Below, piece by piece: positions 34,625-43,750 of a DNA stretch of 64,000 nucleotides (position 1 is the stretch's first letter; each line of letters begins with the position of its first letter). The notes under the pieces are model-generated. The model searched no databases, was not told where the DNA came from, and saw only the letters and a program-made list of their open reading frames with translations. The DNA is taken from contig CANKZR010000001.1 of assembly GCA_947488625.1 (NCBI GenBank), forward strand, positions 1,054,001 through 1,118,000. The letters run 5' to 3'. Both the position numbers and the translations under genes were made by a program. This stretch comes from an uncultured Sphingomonadaceae bacterium (GTDB lineage: Bacteria > Pseudomonadota > Alphaproteobacteria > Sphingomonadales > Sphingomonadaceae).

Positions 34625-36097
34625 ATGCCGCTCAAGAAATTCCGTAAATTCACCGCCATGGCCCTGGCAGGGGCCGGTTCGCTAGCGCTGGGAGCCTGTG
34701 CCAGCATTCCCGGTGCCAATGTCGCACCGGGCGCTCCGATCACTGCGGAGGAGGCGCAGCTTGGCGCTCAGTACCACGATCAGTTCGTGGCGGAATTCGG
34801 TGGCGAGATGACCGGCCCCTATGCCCGCTATGTAGAGCAGGTGGGATCGAACATCGCAGTGCAATCCGGCCTGGCGACACGCCCCGATGCTTTCGATGTG
34901 ACGCTTCTGAATTCCAGCGTGAACAACGCCTTTGCCGTTCCCGGCGGCTACGTTTACGCCACGCGCCAGCTGGTCAACCTGATGAACAACGAGGCGGAAC
35001 TTGCCGCCGTGCTGGGGCACGAAGTCGGCCATGTGGCCGCGCGCCACTCAGCCCGTCGTCAGCAGAATGCGCAGCGTAATCAGTTGCTGGGTCTGTTGGG
35101 CGCTGTGATCGGCGGCGCCGTTCTGGGCAGTTCGGATCTCGCCAATCTCAGCCTGCAGGGTTCGCAATTGGCGACGCTCAGCTATTCGCGCAGTCAGGAA
35201 CTCGAAGCCGACCAATTGGGTATTCAGTACCTCAACAGGGCAGGCTACGATCCCAACGCGATGGCTTCCCTGCTCGCCAGCCTGGCCGCGCAGAATCAGC
35301 TCGATGCTCAGCTTCAGGGCAGGGGCGATGCCACCATTCCCGAATGGGCATCGACTCACCCCGATCCTGCCAGCCGCGTGCAGAATGCGCGGCAATTGGC
35401 GCAAGGCGGCACCGGCATCGTCAACCGCGACACGTTCCTGACGCGAATCGATGGCATGATTTACGGTGACGATCCCGAACAGGGTGTGATTGAGGGGCGT
35501 CAGTTCATCCATCCGGAACTGCGTATGAGCTTTACCGCACCACAGGGCTTTTACATGATCAACGGCACCCGCGCGGTGACGATCAATGGCGACCAAGGTC
35601 GCTCGCAGATGACATTGGGTCCCTATAGCGGCGATCTGAACAGCTATGTTCGCAATGTTTTCACGGCTCTTGGCGGTGAACAGCAGCAGGTCACCCCGTC
35701 GAATATCGAACGCACGACGGTGAACGGTCTGCCTGCCGCCTATGGAACCGCGCGGGTCAACAATGGGCAGCAACAGGTCGATGTTACCGTGTTTGCCTAT
35801 GAGTTTGGTCCGAGCACAGCCTATCACTTCGCCTCGATCACGCCGGCCGGACAGGCAGGTACGTTCAATTCGCTCTACCAGTCGATGCGACGAATCAGTG
35901 CCAGCGAAGCGGCTTCGATCGTTCCGCGCCGGATTGACGTGGTGACAGCCGGTCGCGGCGATTCGATACGAACGCTGGCCGGCCGTATGGCCTATGATAC
36001 CGGCCAGGAAGCTCGCTTCCGCGTATTGAATGGCCTGTCCGCGAATGATCAGATCGTACCGGGCCGCGAATACAAGCTCGTCGTTCGCGCGAACTAG
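34625..36097 (+). CDS. M48 family metalloprotease lipoprotein with C-terminal LysM-like domain
   Basis: A 490-residue lipoprotein: signal peptide with lipobox LGAC and lipidated C25; M48 zinc protease domain with HEVGH (H132, E133, H136) and the downstream zinc glutamate in SRSQELEADQLG; a C-terminal LysM-like segment (about 435-490, RGDSIRTLAGRM ... GREYKLVV). Likely processes or helps fold envelope proteins. Fairly close to the BepA/LoiP type of outer-membrane protease, but the LysM tail is different. A strong ribosome site (GGAGGAGG) precedes it. Followed by a terminator. Confidence 0.93.
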   Translation: MPLKKFRKFTAMALAGAGSLALGACASIPGANVAPGAPITAEEAQLGAQYHDQFVAEFGGEMTGPYARYVEQVGSNIAVQSGLATRPDAFDVTLLNSSVNNAFAVPGGYVYATRQLVNLMNNEAELAAVLGHEVGHVAARHSARRQQNAQRNQLLGLLGAVIGGAVLGSSDLANLSLQGSQLATLSYSRSQELEADQLGIQYLNRAGYDPNAMASLLASLAAQNQLDAQLQGRGDATIPEWASTHPDPASRVQNARQLAQGGTGIVNRDTFLTRIDGMIYGDDPEQGVIEGRQFIHPELRMSFTAPQGFYMINGTRAVTINGDQGRSQMTLGPYSGDLNSYVRNVFTALGGEQQQVTPSNIERTTVNGLPAAYGTARVNNGQQQVDVTVFAYEFGPSTAYHFASITPAGQAGTFNSLYQSMRRISASEAASIVPRRIDVVTAGRGDSIRTLAGRMAYDTGQEARFRVLNGLSANDQIVPGREYKLVVRAN

Positions 36098-36115
36098 AAA
36101 AGACCTTGTAAACAA

Positions 36116-36150
36116 GAAAACGGGCCGACGTTATGTCGACCCGTTTTCTA
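36116..36150 (+). terminator. Rho-independent terminator after the M48 protease gene
   Basis: GAAAACGGG...CGAC (36116-36129) pairs with GTCG...CCCGTTTTC (36135-36148) with one mismatch around the loop GTTAT; the right arm includes a T-run. It begins 18 bases after the protease stop. Confidence 0.75.
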
Positions 36151-36159
36151 TCCCACGCA

Positions 36160-36195
36160 AAACAAAAGGGGCGCCAGGTTTCCCGGGCGCCCCTT
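36160..36195 (-). terminator. Rho-independent terminator after the first Flp pilin gene
   Basis: On the minus strand AAGGGGCGCC pairs with GGCGCCCCTT (arms 36186-36195 and 36166-36175), followed by TTTGTTTT. It starts 18 bases after the stop of the minus-strand pilin at 36214. Confidence 0.75.
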
Positions 36196-36213
36196 CCGTT
36201 AGCTGAATTCGAC

Positions 36214-36384
36214 TTAGATCGAGTTGTCGAGCTTGGTCGAAACCGTGCCGAACGTGTCGTCCAGGCTGTTGCCCAGGCTCTGCATGGCGGTGATGGCAGC
36301 AACAGCGATAAGGGCAGCGATCAAGCCATACTCGATGGCGGTGGCGCCCTGTTCGTCGCGGATCATGTTCTTGAAGAAGGTCAT
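36214..36384 (-). CDS. Flp-type (class IVb) pilin, copy 1
   Basis: A 56-residue pilin: short leader ending MIRDEQG, then a cleavage site G13|A14 with E18 and Y19 (GATAIEY), and a hydrophobic helix (GLIAALIAVAAITA). Prepilin peptidase should cut after G13. The start at 36384 follows AGGAGA. These pilins form Tad (Flp) fibres for surface attachment; none of the tad assembly genes are nearby. A second pilin gene is 103 bases upstream on the same strand. Confidence 0.93.
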   Translation of the reverse strand: MTFFKNMIRDEQGATAIEYGLIAALIAVAAITAMQSLGNSLDDTFGTVSTKLDNSI

Positions 36385-36487
36385 TTTTAGTCTCCTGGTT
36401 AAAGTCTTCGTTACCCGGCTCAATTGGAAGTGTCCGAGAGAGCGATCTGGTTTCTACGTAGGATGTGTTGAAAAAGTCCTAACCGTG

Positions 36488-36655
36488 TCAGTTATTGCTG
36501 GCGTCGTTGAACTTCGCTTCCACACCGCCCCACATTTCGGTCGACTCATTGGCAAAGCTGTTAAGGGCGGTAATCATGCCAATGACGATCAAACCTGCGA
36601 TGAGACCATATTCAATGGCCGTCGCACCCTGTGTATCGCGCAGCAGGCGCTTCAT
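36488..36655 (-). CDS. Flp-type (class IVb) pilin, copy 2
   Basis: A 55-residue pilin with leader MKRLLRDTQG cleaved after G10, then ATAIEY (E15, Y16) and a hydrophobic helix (GLIAGLIVIGMITA). The C-terminus differs from copy 1, so this is not a recent identical duplication. The start at 36655 is chosen as the nearest ATG to a fitting leader length; upstream codons in frame do not add pilin-like sequence. The start region overlaps the opposite-strand intergenic space before the NUDIX gene at 36747. Confidence 0.88.
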   Translation of the reverse strand: MKRLLRDTQGATAIEYGLIAGLIVIGMITALNSFANESTEMWGGVEAKFNDASNN

Positions 36656-36746
36656 GAATTTCTTCGCAAACAAAGCTGGTCCCCTGCATAAAGTACGACA
36701 GCATTGCGTTTTGCAGCATAGCTTTAACAAAACCTTTCAGTGGCAG

Positions 36747-37154
36747 GTGGAATTGGAAAATAATCCGACATGGATACCGGTCGTCGCCTTGGCCCTGTTC
36801 GATAAAGAGGGCCGATTGTTGTTGCAGCAACGATTGGCCGGGAAGCATCATGGCGGGTACTGGGAATTTCCCGGCGGTAAGGTGGAAAGCGGCGAAACTC
36901 CAAGGCTCGCGCTGGTTCGGGAGATCGAGGAAGAGCTTGGAATAGCCCTGTCGCCGGATATCCTCACACCAGGCTATTTCGCAGAAGAAGCGGGCGCCCC
37001 AGGCGTCGTATTGAATCTTTACACAGCACGTCTCGACGAGTGTGAACCCCAGTCACGCGATGGACAGGCATGGGGCTGGTACTCCCTCACGGACGCTGCC
37101 GACCTGCCATTGGCGCCGATGGACCGGGAACTATTGACCTTTATGAGCCGATAG
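36747..37154 (+). CDS. mutT: NUDIX hydrolase, MutT-like (8-oxo-dGTP diphosphatase)
   Basis: A 135-residue NUDIX protein with the box GGKVESGETPRLALVREIEEELGI (positions about 41-64; key residues G, E, R, E-E-E). MutT homologues hydrolyse oxidised dGTP to prevent A:T to C:G mutations. The start is uncertain: GTG at 36747 (MELENNPTWIPVV) or TTG at 36753; the conserved N-terminus begins at PTWIPVV. The upstream part of the frame reaches back into the pilin gene on the other strand and is not likely translated. A tRNA-Arg follows about 47 bases later. Confidence 0.88.
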   Translation: MELENNPTWIPVVALALFDKEGRLLLQQRLAGKHHGGYWEFPGGKVESGETPRLALVREIEEELGIALSPDILTPGYFAEEAGAPGVVLNLYTARLDECEPQSRDGQAWGWYSLTDAADLPLAPMDRELLTFMSR

Positions 37155-37201
37155 CCCCTTGCCAAGCTGCCAAGCCCCGCTTATGTGCCCGCCTCTCAAG
37201 T

Positions 37202-37278
37202 GCGCCAGTAGCTCAGCTGGATAGAGTACCTGACTACGAATCAGGCGGCCGGAGGTTCGAATCCTTCCTGGCGCACCA
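37202..37278 (+). tRNA. tRNA-Arg (ACG)
   Basis: A 77-base tRNA including CCA: acceptor GCGCCAG pairs with CTGGCGC, followed by discriminator A and CCA (37276-37278). D-stem GCTC/GAG, anticodon stem CCTGA/TCAGG with loop CTACGAA (anticodon ACG, read as ICG) and T-stem around GGTTCGAATCC. A complete cloverleaf. Confidence 0.95.
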
Positions 37279-37280
37279 GA

Positions 37281-37315
37281 AAAGCCCATCCCCGCAAGGG
37301 GGTGGGTTTTTTGTT
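37281..37315 (+). terminator. Terminator after tRNA-Arg
   Basis: AAAGCCCATCCCC (37281-37293) pairs with GGGGTGGG and following T-run (GGGGGTGGGTTTTTT, from 37298) around the loop GCAA. Placed three bases after the tRNA CCA. Confidence 0.8.
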
Positions 37316-37477
37316 GGGTCAAAGGCAGATTTAAACCCGTTCGGAGCCGGGGGCGGTGGACTTACCGACATCGATTGCGCGAAAGCGACTCTTCTTTGGG
37401 TCCATCAGCGGATCGGCAAGGAACCCTAACATCGCTCGCCTGTTCATTGTGCAAACGCACATAACAGGAGCGACCCC

Positions 37478-37963
37478 ATGTCCGATGATATCTTTGCCCG
37501 TCTGAAAGAAGACCACGAATCGCATCGCGCCATCCTCGATCGCATGGCGGAGACGAGCGGGGAGAGCGACGAGCGCAAGGAATTGCTCGAACAGTTCACC
37601 AAGGAAGTGAAGAGCCACGCCGCAGCAGAGGAACAGGCACTCTATTCCACGATGCTGCGCAAGCCGCCCACCACTGAGATGACCCGACATTCCGTTGCAG
37701 AACATCATGAACTGAACGAGCTTCTGAACGATCTGGCGGCGCAGGACATGTCGTCCTCTGCCTGGATGGCCGCTTTCAAGAAGCTGGACCACGATTACCG
37801 CCATCACATCAACGAGGAAGAAGAAGACCACTTCCCCGAATTCGAACCGCACCTTACCGAAGAAGATCGCCAGCACATGCGCTCGGTGTTCGATCGTCGC
37901 AAATCTGAGGAGAAGGACGAGGCAGAAGTTACTCCGGAAAAGATGGAAGACGCCAAGGAATAG
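37478..37963 (+). CDS. Hemerythrin domain protein
   Basis: A 161-residue four-helix bundle protein with histidine/acidic spacing of the hemerythrin HHE family: DHESH near residue 13, VKSHAAAEEQALY (about 46), VAEHHELNELL (about 74) and HDYRHHINEEEEDHFPEF (about 105). Such proteins bind di-iron and may sense oxygen or nitric oxide, or handle iron. The last 30 residues are a charged tail. An AACAGGAG ribosome site precedes the start. The phospholipase D-like gene starts about 20 bases later, likely on one transcript. Confidence 0.9.
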   Translation: MSDDIFARLKEDHESHRAILDRMAETSGESDERKELLEQFTKEVKSHAAAEEQALYSTMLRKPPTTEMTRHSVAEHHELNELLNDLAAQDMSSSAWMAAFKKLDHDYRHHINEEEEDHFPEFEPHLTEEDRQHMRSVFDRRKSEEKDEAEVTPEKMEDAKE

Positions 37964-37985
37964 TTCGAAACGCCGGGAAGGGCAT

Positions 37986-39530
37986 TTGGACAAGCTAGAA
38001 AACCGGGTCGAGGATTTCGACGATACCTCGGTTGAGCCGGGCGTGTGGCGCTATGCCCGGGCCCGTCGCGTTCGCGTGGTCATCGACGGGGCGGACTATT
38101 TCGACCTGATCCAGCAGGCGATGCTGAAGGCACGTCAGCGCATTTTGCTGATTGGCTGGGATTTTGATACGCGCATCCATCTCCAGCGCGGACGCCGCTG
38201 GTGGCAGAAGGGCTGGCGAGACAAGTATCCCTCACGCCTCGGCAGTTTCATAGTCTGGCTAAACAACAATCGGCCCGACCTTGAAATTCGTATCCTCAAA
38301 TGGAGCTACGGCTTCCTGAAGTTCTTCGCGCGCGGAGCGATGGTGTTCGACCTGATGCGCTGGGCGCGCCATCGCCGCATCGATTTCAAGTTCGATACCG
38401 CCCATCCGGTCGGCTGCTCTCATCATCAGAAACTGGTCATCATCGACGACGATTTTGCCGTTTGCGGCGGTATCGACATGACCACACGCCGTTGGGACAC
38501 CCGCGAACATCTGGAAGTCCATCCCAACCGTACGCAGCCCAATGGTGATCCCTACGGTCCATGGCATGACATGACCATGATGATGGAAGGCGACGTTGCC
38601 GTGGAGCTAGAGCGCCTTGGCCGCAGCCGGTGGGTTAAGGCAGGGGGCAAACCTCTGTCGAAACCGAAAAGCGATCCCGGCAGCGCATGGCCGGATGATC
38701 TGGTGCCCCATTTCGAAGACGTCGAGATCGGTATCGCGCGCACCCGCGCCGCCTACGACAGCGACCCGAAGGTGGACGAGGTGGAGGAACTGTTCCTGCG
38801 CCAGATCGCCGAGGCCCGCCACTTCATCTATGCCGAAAACCAGTACTTCACGTCGCGCACGATTTCAGAAGCGATTGCCAAGCGCCTGTCGGAGCCCGAT
38901 CCGCCCGAGATCGTGATCGTCATGCCGATCACCGGCGATGGCTGGGCAGAAGCTGCGGCAATGGACCCCGCTCGCGCCGAACTGGTGGAAGCGCTGGAGG
39001 AACTGGACCAGCACGATCAATTTCACCTCTACGTTCCTTTCAGCGGCGAGACCCCGATATATGTCCATGCCAAGCTGCTGATCGTCGATGATCGGATCCT
39101 GCGCATCGGATCTGCCAATATGAACAATCGCTCGATGGGTCTGGATAGCGAGTGCGACGTATTCATCGACTGCGCACGTCCGGGCAACGAAAAGGCCGAG
39201 CCGACGATTCGCCGTATCCGCGAATCGCTGCTGGCAGAACATCTGGGAATTTTCAGACAGGACGTGCCGCTGAAGATCGAGAAAAACGGTTCGATGGCCG
39301 GTATGATAGCCAGCGTAGGTGACCGGAATCGCCGTTACCTGAGGCCGTTGCATCCCGGCGACCATGACGAATGGAGCCGCGAACTGGCTGTGCGCGAGAC
39401 CTTCGATCCCGAGGAACCGGAGGAGCTTCTGGACTTCAATGGCTCAAGGCGTGGCCTTTTCCATCGGGGCGGCCTATTGGCAAGGGCGCGAAATAGGCTG
39501 AAAAGAAGGCGCAACAGGACGAATGAGTAG
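37986..39530 (+). CDS. Phospholipase D-like enzyme (possible cardiolipin synthase-like)
   Basis: A 514-residue protein with two HKD motifs: [19 protein letters not shown] (about residues 142-160) and [20 protein letters not shown] (about 360-380), the pair typical of phospholipase D-superfamily phosphatidyltransferases. No strong N-terminal membrane helix is visible, unlike classical cardiolipin synthases, so a soluble PLD-type phospholipase is an alternative. It begins at TTG 37986 behind GGGAAGGG; spacing is short. It overlaps folE by eight bases. Confidence 0.88.
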   Translation: MDKLENRVEDFDDTSVEPGVWRYARARRVRVVIDGADYFDLIQQAMLKARQRILLIGWDFDTRIHLQRGRRWWQKGWRDKYPSRLGSFIVWLNNNRPDLEIRILKWSYGFLKFFARGAMVFDLMRWARHRRIDFKFDTAHPVGCSHHQKLVIIDDDFAVCGGIDMTTRRWDTREHLEVHPNRTQPNGDPYGPWHDMTMMMEGDVAVELERLGRSRWVKAGGKPLSKPKSDPGSAWPDDLVPHFEDVEIGIARTRAAYDSDPKVDEVEELFLRQIAEARHFIYAENQYFTSRTISEAIAKRLSEPDPPEIVIVMPITGDGWAEAAAMDPARAELVEALEELDQHDQFHLYVPFSGETPIYVHAKLLIVDDRILRIGSANMNNRSMGLDSECDVFIDCARPGNEKAEPTIRRIRESLLAEHLGIFRQDVPLKIEKNGSMAGMIASVGDRNRRYLRPLHPGDHDEWSRELAVRETFDPEEPEELLDFNGSRRGLFHRGGLLARARNRLKRRRNRTNE

Positions 39531-40131
39531 TCTGGTAGGTCCCGACGAGGACGATCCGCGGGGCAAACCTCCGGTTCCCGAATATGTGCAGGACGCTGTT
39601 CGCACGCTGATCGAATGGGCGGGGGACGACCCCACACGCGAGGGCTTGCTCGACACGCCCAAACGCGTTGCCCGTGCGTGGAAGGAATATTGCATAGGCT
39701 ATGACGAGGACCCTTCGCATCACCTTGCGCGCGTGTTCGAGGAAGTAGGCGGTTACGACGAGATCGTGCTGCTGAAGGATATTCCGTTCCAGAGCCATTG
39801 CGAGCATCACATGGCCCCCATCATCGGCAAGGCTGCCATCGCATATCTGCCGACGGAACGCGTGGTGGGCATCTCCAAACTCGCGCGCGTGCTGCATGGC
39901 TATGCCCGGCGTTTGCAGGTGCAGGAACGGCTTACCGCCGAAGTGGCCGATTGCATTCAGAAGCACCTCAACCCGCGCGGCGTCGCCGTGGTCATCGAGG
40001 CGAGCCATGCCTGCATGACAGCACGTGGCGTGCGCACCCCTGGCGTTACAATGGTAACGAGCCAGGTGATGGGCACTTTCCGCGAGGATTCAAAAAGCCG
40101 TGAGGAAGTCCTGAAACTCATGGGTTACTGA
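39523..40131 (+). CDS. folE: GTP cyclohydrolase I
   Basis: Converts GTP to 7,8-dihydroneopterin triphosphate, the first step of folate synthesis. The 202-residue product has the zinc-binding cysteine in HCEHHMAPI, the FGEK-like [15 protein letters not shown] and QVQERLT sequences and the C-terminal [13 protein letters not shown] with the second cysteine. The start at 39523 overlaps the phospholipase gene by eight bases. murA follows after about 45 bases. Confidence 0.96.
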   Translation: MSSLVGPDEDDPRGKPPVPEYVQDAVRTLIEWAGDDPTREGLLDTPKRVARAWKEYCIGYDEDPSHHLARVFEEVGGYDEIVLLKDIPFQSHCEHHMAPIIGKAAIAYLPTERVVGISKLARVLHGYARRLQVQERLTAEVADCIQKHLNPRGVAVVIEASHACMTARGVRTPGVTMVTSQVMGTFREDSKSREEVLKLMGY

Positions 40132-40176
40132 CCAGCGCGACAACGTTGATGAAGACAATATCTTGAAAGGAATACG

Positions 40177-41469
40177 ATGACCGCATTGCGCGTAAGGGGC
40201 GGACAGAAACTGGTCGGCAAGATCGATCCATCCGCCAACAAGAACGCGGTGCTGCCGGTTTTGTGTGCAACGCTGCTGAGCGATGCACCGATCATGCTGC
40301 GCAATGTGCCGGAAATCACCGACGTTCAGCGCATCCATGCCTTCTTCACCGATCTTGGCTCCACGGTGGACTGGGACAAGGATTCCAAGACCCTCAAGAT
40401 CGATCACTCGACGATTTCATCAAGCGCCAAGGCCAAGTTGCCTCAGGCGATGCGTGCGTCGATCATGATGATCCCCGGACTGCTGGCTCGCCTGGGCGAA
40501 GCGCGGCTGGAGCACGAGGTAAAAGGCTGCACGCTGGGCGCGCGCGAGATCGATCCGCATGTGCAGGTGTTCAAGGCTTTCGGAGCCGAGACATCCTATG
40601 AAGGCAAGGATATCGTCTTCTGCAACAGCCACAAGGTGGACGGCACGCGCATGTGGCTGGAATATGCCTCCGTCACCACGACGGAGAACTTCATTATCAG
40701 CGCGTTGACGGCGAAGGGATCCAGCCAGATCGTAAACGCCGCGTGCGAACCGCACGTGCAGGAATTGTGTACGTTCCTCGAGAAGATGGGCGGCAAGATT
40801 CGCGGCAAGGGCACATCGATGGTGTCCGTCGAAGGATGCGAAAAGTTCCAGAGCGTGGATTACACTTTCGTGGAGGATTTCCACGAGGTCGCCACCTTCC
40901 TTGCCCTCTCGGCAGTGACCGGCGGCGATATCTCGGTGCGCAACACGCAGCCCGAAGATTTCATGCTGATCGACCGTACGTTCGAGAAGTTCGGCGCCTT
41001 TGTGGAGCACAAGGACGGCTGGTCGCGCCTCGAAGCGCCGTCCGAGCTATGCGTGCAGCAGAATTTCACCAGCCACCTCACCACCAAGGTGGAGGCGGCG
41101 CCATGGCCCTATATCCCCGCCGATCTTCTGCCTATTTTCATCGCGCTGGGCGTGAAGGCCAAGGGTCAGACGATGTTCTGGAACAAGGTCTATGAAGGCG
41201 GACTGACGTGGCATACCGAGCTCAGCCTGTTCGGCGCGCACACCTTGCTGTGCGACCCGCACCGCCTGATAACCTTCGGCGGCGACGCACTTCGCCCGGC
41301 AACCGTCACCAGCCCGTACATTATTCGCGTGGCTATCGCGCTGCTGATGGTGGCCGCATCGATCGACGGCGAATCGACCATCCTCGATGCCGACCCGATC
41401 CGCCGCGCGCATCCCAACTTCGTGCCCAACATCGATAGCCTTGGTGTCGATGTGCAGTGGGATGACTGA
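40177..41469 (+). CDS. murA: UDP-N-acetylglucosamine 1-carboxyvinyltransferase family protein (MurA-like, divergent)
   Basis: A 430-residue EPT-family enzyme. Conserved residues are in place: K22-N23 (SANKNAVLP), the active-site loop cysteine C118 in GCTLGARE and a PADLLP motif where classical MurA has YPTD. It should transfer enolpyruvate from PEP to UDP-GlcNAc, the first step of peptidoglycan synthesis, and be fosfomycin-sensitive in principle because C118 is present. However, the loop, the C-terminal third (EGGLTWHTELSLFG, ITFGGDALRPATVT) and the overall sequence look diverged from classical MurA, so this may be a second MurA-like paralogue. Whether a canonical murA is elsewhere cannot be seen. 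Followed by a bidirectional terminator. Confidence 0.8.
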   Translation: MTALRVRGGQKLVGKIDPSANKNAVLPVLCATLLSDAPIMLRNVPEITDVQRIHAFFTDLGSTVDWDKDSKTLKIDHSTISSSAKAKLPQAMRASIMMIPGLLARLGEARLEHEVKGCTLGAREIDPHVQVFKAFGAETSYEGKDIVFCNSHKVDGTRMWLEYASVTTTENFIISALTAKGSSQIVNAACEPHVQELCTFLEKMGGKIRGKGTSMVSVEGCEKFQSVDYTFVEDFHEVATFLALSAVTGGDISVRNTQPEDFMLIDRTFEKFGAFVEHKDGWSRLEAPSELCVQQNFTSHLTTKVEAAPWPYIPADLLPIFIALGVKAKGQTMFWNKVYEGGLTWHTELSLFGAHTLLCDPHRLITFGGDALRPATVTSPYIIRVAIALLMVAASIDGESTILDADPIRRAHPNFVPNIDSLGVDVQWDD

Positions 41470-41484
41470 CTCGTTTCGCACATG

Positions 41485-41525
41485 AAAAAGGGGCGCCTTC
41501 CTCTGGGAAAGCGCCCCTTTTTAAT
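41485..41525. terminator. Bidirectional terminator between murA-like and peroxiredoxin genes
   Basis: AAAAAGGGGCGC (41485-41496) pairs with GCGCCCCTTTTT (41511-41522), around a 14-base loop. A-run and T-run on both sides serve both convergent genes (murA-like ends at 41469, peroxiredoxin at 41541). Confidence 0.85.
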
Positions 41526-41540
41526 TTAGTGCGGCGAAAC

Positions 41541-42020
41541 CTACAGTTGGCCGAGCATGTGCTCCGCACTGGAAACCTTGAACTCGCCCGGACCTTCGAC
41601 GTTGATCTCGGTCACCACGCCATCGTCCACGATCATGGAATAGCGGTTGGATCGCGTGCCCATGCCGTATCCGTCCATCTGGGTTGAAAGGCCCAGGGCT
41701 TCGGCAAATTCGGCGTTGCCGTCGGCCAGCATGGTGATGTCGTCAGAACCGTCGGCATTGTTCCAGGCGCCCATTACGAAAGCATCGTTCACCGAAGTGC
41801 AGGCAATCTCATCAACGCCCTTGGACTTCAGGTCCGAGGCTTTCTCGACATAGCCCGGAAGATGCTTTGCCGAACAGGTTGGCGTGAACGCGCCCGGCAC
41901 GGCGAACAACGCCACCTTGCGGCCGGCGAAGAACTCGCTCGACTGCACGGCCTCGGGGCCATCGCTGGTCGGCTTCACCAGTTTCACGTCGGGTATCTTG
42001 TCGCCTTTGGAAATTTTCAT
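41541..42020 (-). CDS. Peroxiredoxin (Prx5-like)
   Basis: A 159-residue thiol peroxidase that reduces hydrogen and organic peroxides. The catalytic-cysteine motif is PGAFTPTCS with C49; C74 may act as resolving cysteine, as in some atypical 2-Cys Prx5 enzymes. Other markers are the C-terminal EFKVSSAEHMLGQL. The start at 42020 follows AGGAGG. It diverges from ahcY, with a 179-base leader region for both. Confidence 0.94.
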   Translation of the reverse strand: MKISKGDKIPDVKLVKPTSDGPEAVQSSEFFAGRKVALFAVPGAFTPTCSAKHLPGYVEKASDLKSKGVDEIACTSVNDAFVMGAWNNADGSDDITMLADGNAEFAEALGLSTQMDGYGMGTRSNRYSMIVDDGVVTEINVEGPGEFKVSSAEHMLGQL

Positions 42021-42131
42021 TGAATAATCCTCCTGTCACCGTCCGCGCATCCACATAGGTGCTAAGCAGCTTCGCGCAAGCGGATTGCGGACCATGGCAG
42101 GGGTTGTCCAAGGCATGAACCGCCACTAAGT

Positions 42132-42170
42132 GCGACGCGACATAGGCGTTGCATGGAGCCCCGGCGACGC
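42132..42170 (+). promoter_or_regulatory. Candidate alternative-hairpin leader of ahcY
   Basis: GCGACGC (42132-42138), GCGTTGC (42146-42152) and GCGACGC again (42164-42170): the middle segment can pair with either outer copy, so two hairpins exclude each other. That is the layout of some riboswitches and attenuators. It begins 68 bases before the ahcY start. I find no match to the SAH or SAM-II consensus; it could be a coincidence of GC-rich sequence. Confidence 0.35.
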
Positions 42171-42199
42171 ATCACCCGCACATCACAGGAGAAGTGCCC

Positions 42200-43615
42200 G
42201 TGGCCGACGCCGCTTTTGACGACTACATCATCAAGGATATCTCGCTGGCCGATTACGGTCGCGCCGAGATCAACATTGCAGAAACCGAGATGCCGGGCCT
42301 GATGGCAACGCGCGAGGAATTCGGCGATGCGAAGCCGCTGAAGGGCGCACGCATCACCGGCTCGCTGCACATGACCATTCAGACAGCCGTGCTGATTGAA
42401 ACGCTCACCGCGCTGGGTGCCGATGTGCGCTGGGCAACCTGCAACATCTATTCCACCCAGGATCACGCCGCTGCCGCCATGGCTGCGCAGGATATTCCGG
42501 TGTTCGCCGTAAAGGGCGAGAGCCTGGCCGAATACTGGGATTATGTCGGCAAGATCTTCGACTGGTCCACAGACGACGATCAGGACCAGACCGCCAACCT
42601 GATCCTGGACGATGGCGGGGATGCCACGATGTTCGCGCTGTGGGGCGCCCGCGTGGAAGCTGGCGAGGAACTGCCCGAGCCGCAGAACGCCGAAGAAGTC
42701 GAGATGCAGCGTTCGCTGAAGGAATTTCTCAAGCGCAAACCCGGCTACCTGACGAAATCGGTGAAGAATATTCTCGGCGTGTCCGAAGAAACCACCACCG
42801 GCGTTCATCGCCTCTACCAGCTGGCGAAGCAGGGCAAGCTGCCGTTCCCGGCCATCAACGTGAACGACAGCGTCACCAAGTCCAAGTTCGACAACCTTTA
42901 CGGTTGCCGCGAATCGCTGGTGGACGCCATCCGCCGCGCTACCGACGTGATGCTCTCGGGCAAGGTCGCGCTGGTTGCCGGTTTCGGAGACGTGGGCAAG
43001 GGCAGCGCCCAGTCGCTGCGCAACGGCGGTGCCCGCGTGCTGGTGACCGAGATCGACCCGATCTGCGCATTGCAGGCGGCAATGGACGGCTTCGAGGTCG
43101 TGACGATGGAAGAAGGCGTGAAGCGCGCTGACATTTTCGTCACCACAACCGGCAATGAAGACGTGATCACGGCAGAGCACATGAAGGCGATGAAGCCGAT
43201 GAGCATCGTGTGCAACATCGGCCACTTCGACAGCGAGATCCAGATCAGTGCCCTCGACAACTACGACTGGACCGAACTGAAGCCCGGCACGGACCTGGTG
43301 AAATTCCCGGACGGCAAGGAAATCATCGTTCTTGCCAAGGGCCGCCTTGTGAACCTTGCCTGCGCCACCGGCCATCCAAGCTTCGTGATGAGCTGTTCCT
43401 TCACCAACCAGGTGATGGCGCAGCTGGAATTGTGGGAACGCCACGAGCAGTACGAGAACGACGTTTACGTGCTGCCCAAGCACCTCGACGAGAAGGTTGC
43501 CGCGCTGCATCTGGACAAGCTGGGCGTCAAGCTTACCAAGCTGACCAAGCAGCAGGCCGACTACATCGGCGTTCCGGTGGAAGGCCCGTTCAAGCCGGAA
43601 CATTACCGCTACTGA
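42200..43615 (+). CDS. ahcY: S-adenosylhomocysteine hydrolase
   Basis: Splits S-adenosylhomocysteine to homocysteine and adenosine, clearing the inhibitory product of methylation reactions. The 471-residue, NAD-dependent enzyme has [30 protein letters not shown], the NAD-binding [12 protein letters not shown] and ends in FKPEHYRY, the family's C-terminus. It starts at GTG 42200 behind AGGAGAAG; the frame is open to 42149. A terminator follows. Confidence 0.97.
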   Translation: MADAAFDDYIIKDISLADYGRAEINIAETEMPGLMATREEFGDAKPLKGARITGSLHMTIQTAVLIETLTALGADVRWATCNIYSTQDHAAAAMAAQDIPVFAVKGESLAEYWDYVGKIFDWSTDDDQDQTANLILDDGGDATMFALWGARVEAGEELPEPQNAEEVEMQRSLKEFLKRKPGYLTKSVKNILGVSEETTTGVHRLYQLAKQGKLPFPAINVNDSVTKSKFDNLYGCRESLVDAIRRATDVMLSGKVALVAGFGDVGKGSAQSLRNGGARVLVTEIDPICALQAAMDGFEVVTMEEGVKRADIFVTTTGNEDVITAEHMKAMKPMSIVCNIGHFDSEIQISALDNYDWTELKPGTDLVKFPDGKEIIVLAKGRLVNLACATGHPSFVMSCSFTNQVMAQLELWERHEQYENDVYVLPKHLDEKVAALHLDKLGVKLTKLTKQQADYIGVPVEGPFKPEHYRY

Positions 43616-43644
43616 TCACGGTACTTCGCATTGCAAACGACAAG

Positions 43645-43678
43645 TCACCCCGGCCATAGTGTCGGGGTGAATTGTTTT
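43645..43678 (+). terminator. Rho-independent terminator after ahcY
   Basis: TCACCCCG (43645-43652) pairs with CGGGGTGA (43663-43670), followed by ATTGTTTT. It starts 30 bases after the ahcY stop. Confidence 0.75.
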
Positions 43679-43750
43679 GGGTGTCAGGACTGTCGTCATT
43701 TGCGCAAGCGCCATTGCAACTGCGTGCCCGCGCTCATAGCTGCATAGCCA

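Noticed and set aside
42100-42200. Known SAH or SAM-II riboswitch before ahcY
   Set aside because: Only the alternative stems are seen; the conserved aptamer residues were not found.
42062-43603. Minus-strand frame of 513 codons over ahcY
   Set aside because: Antisense shadow; ahcY has full-length family match.
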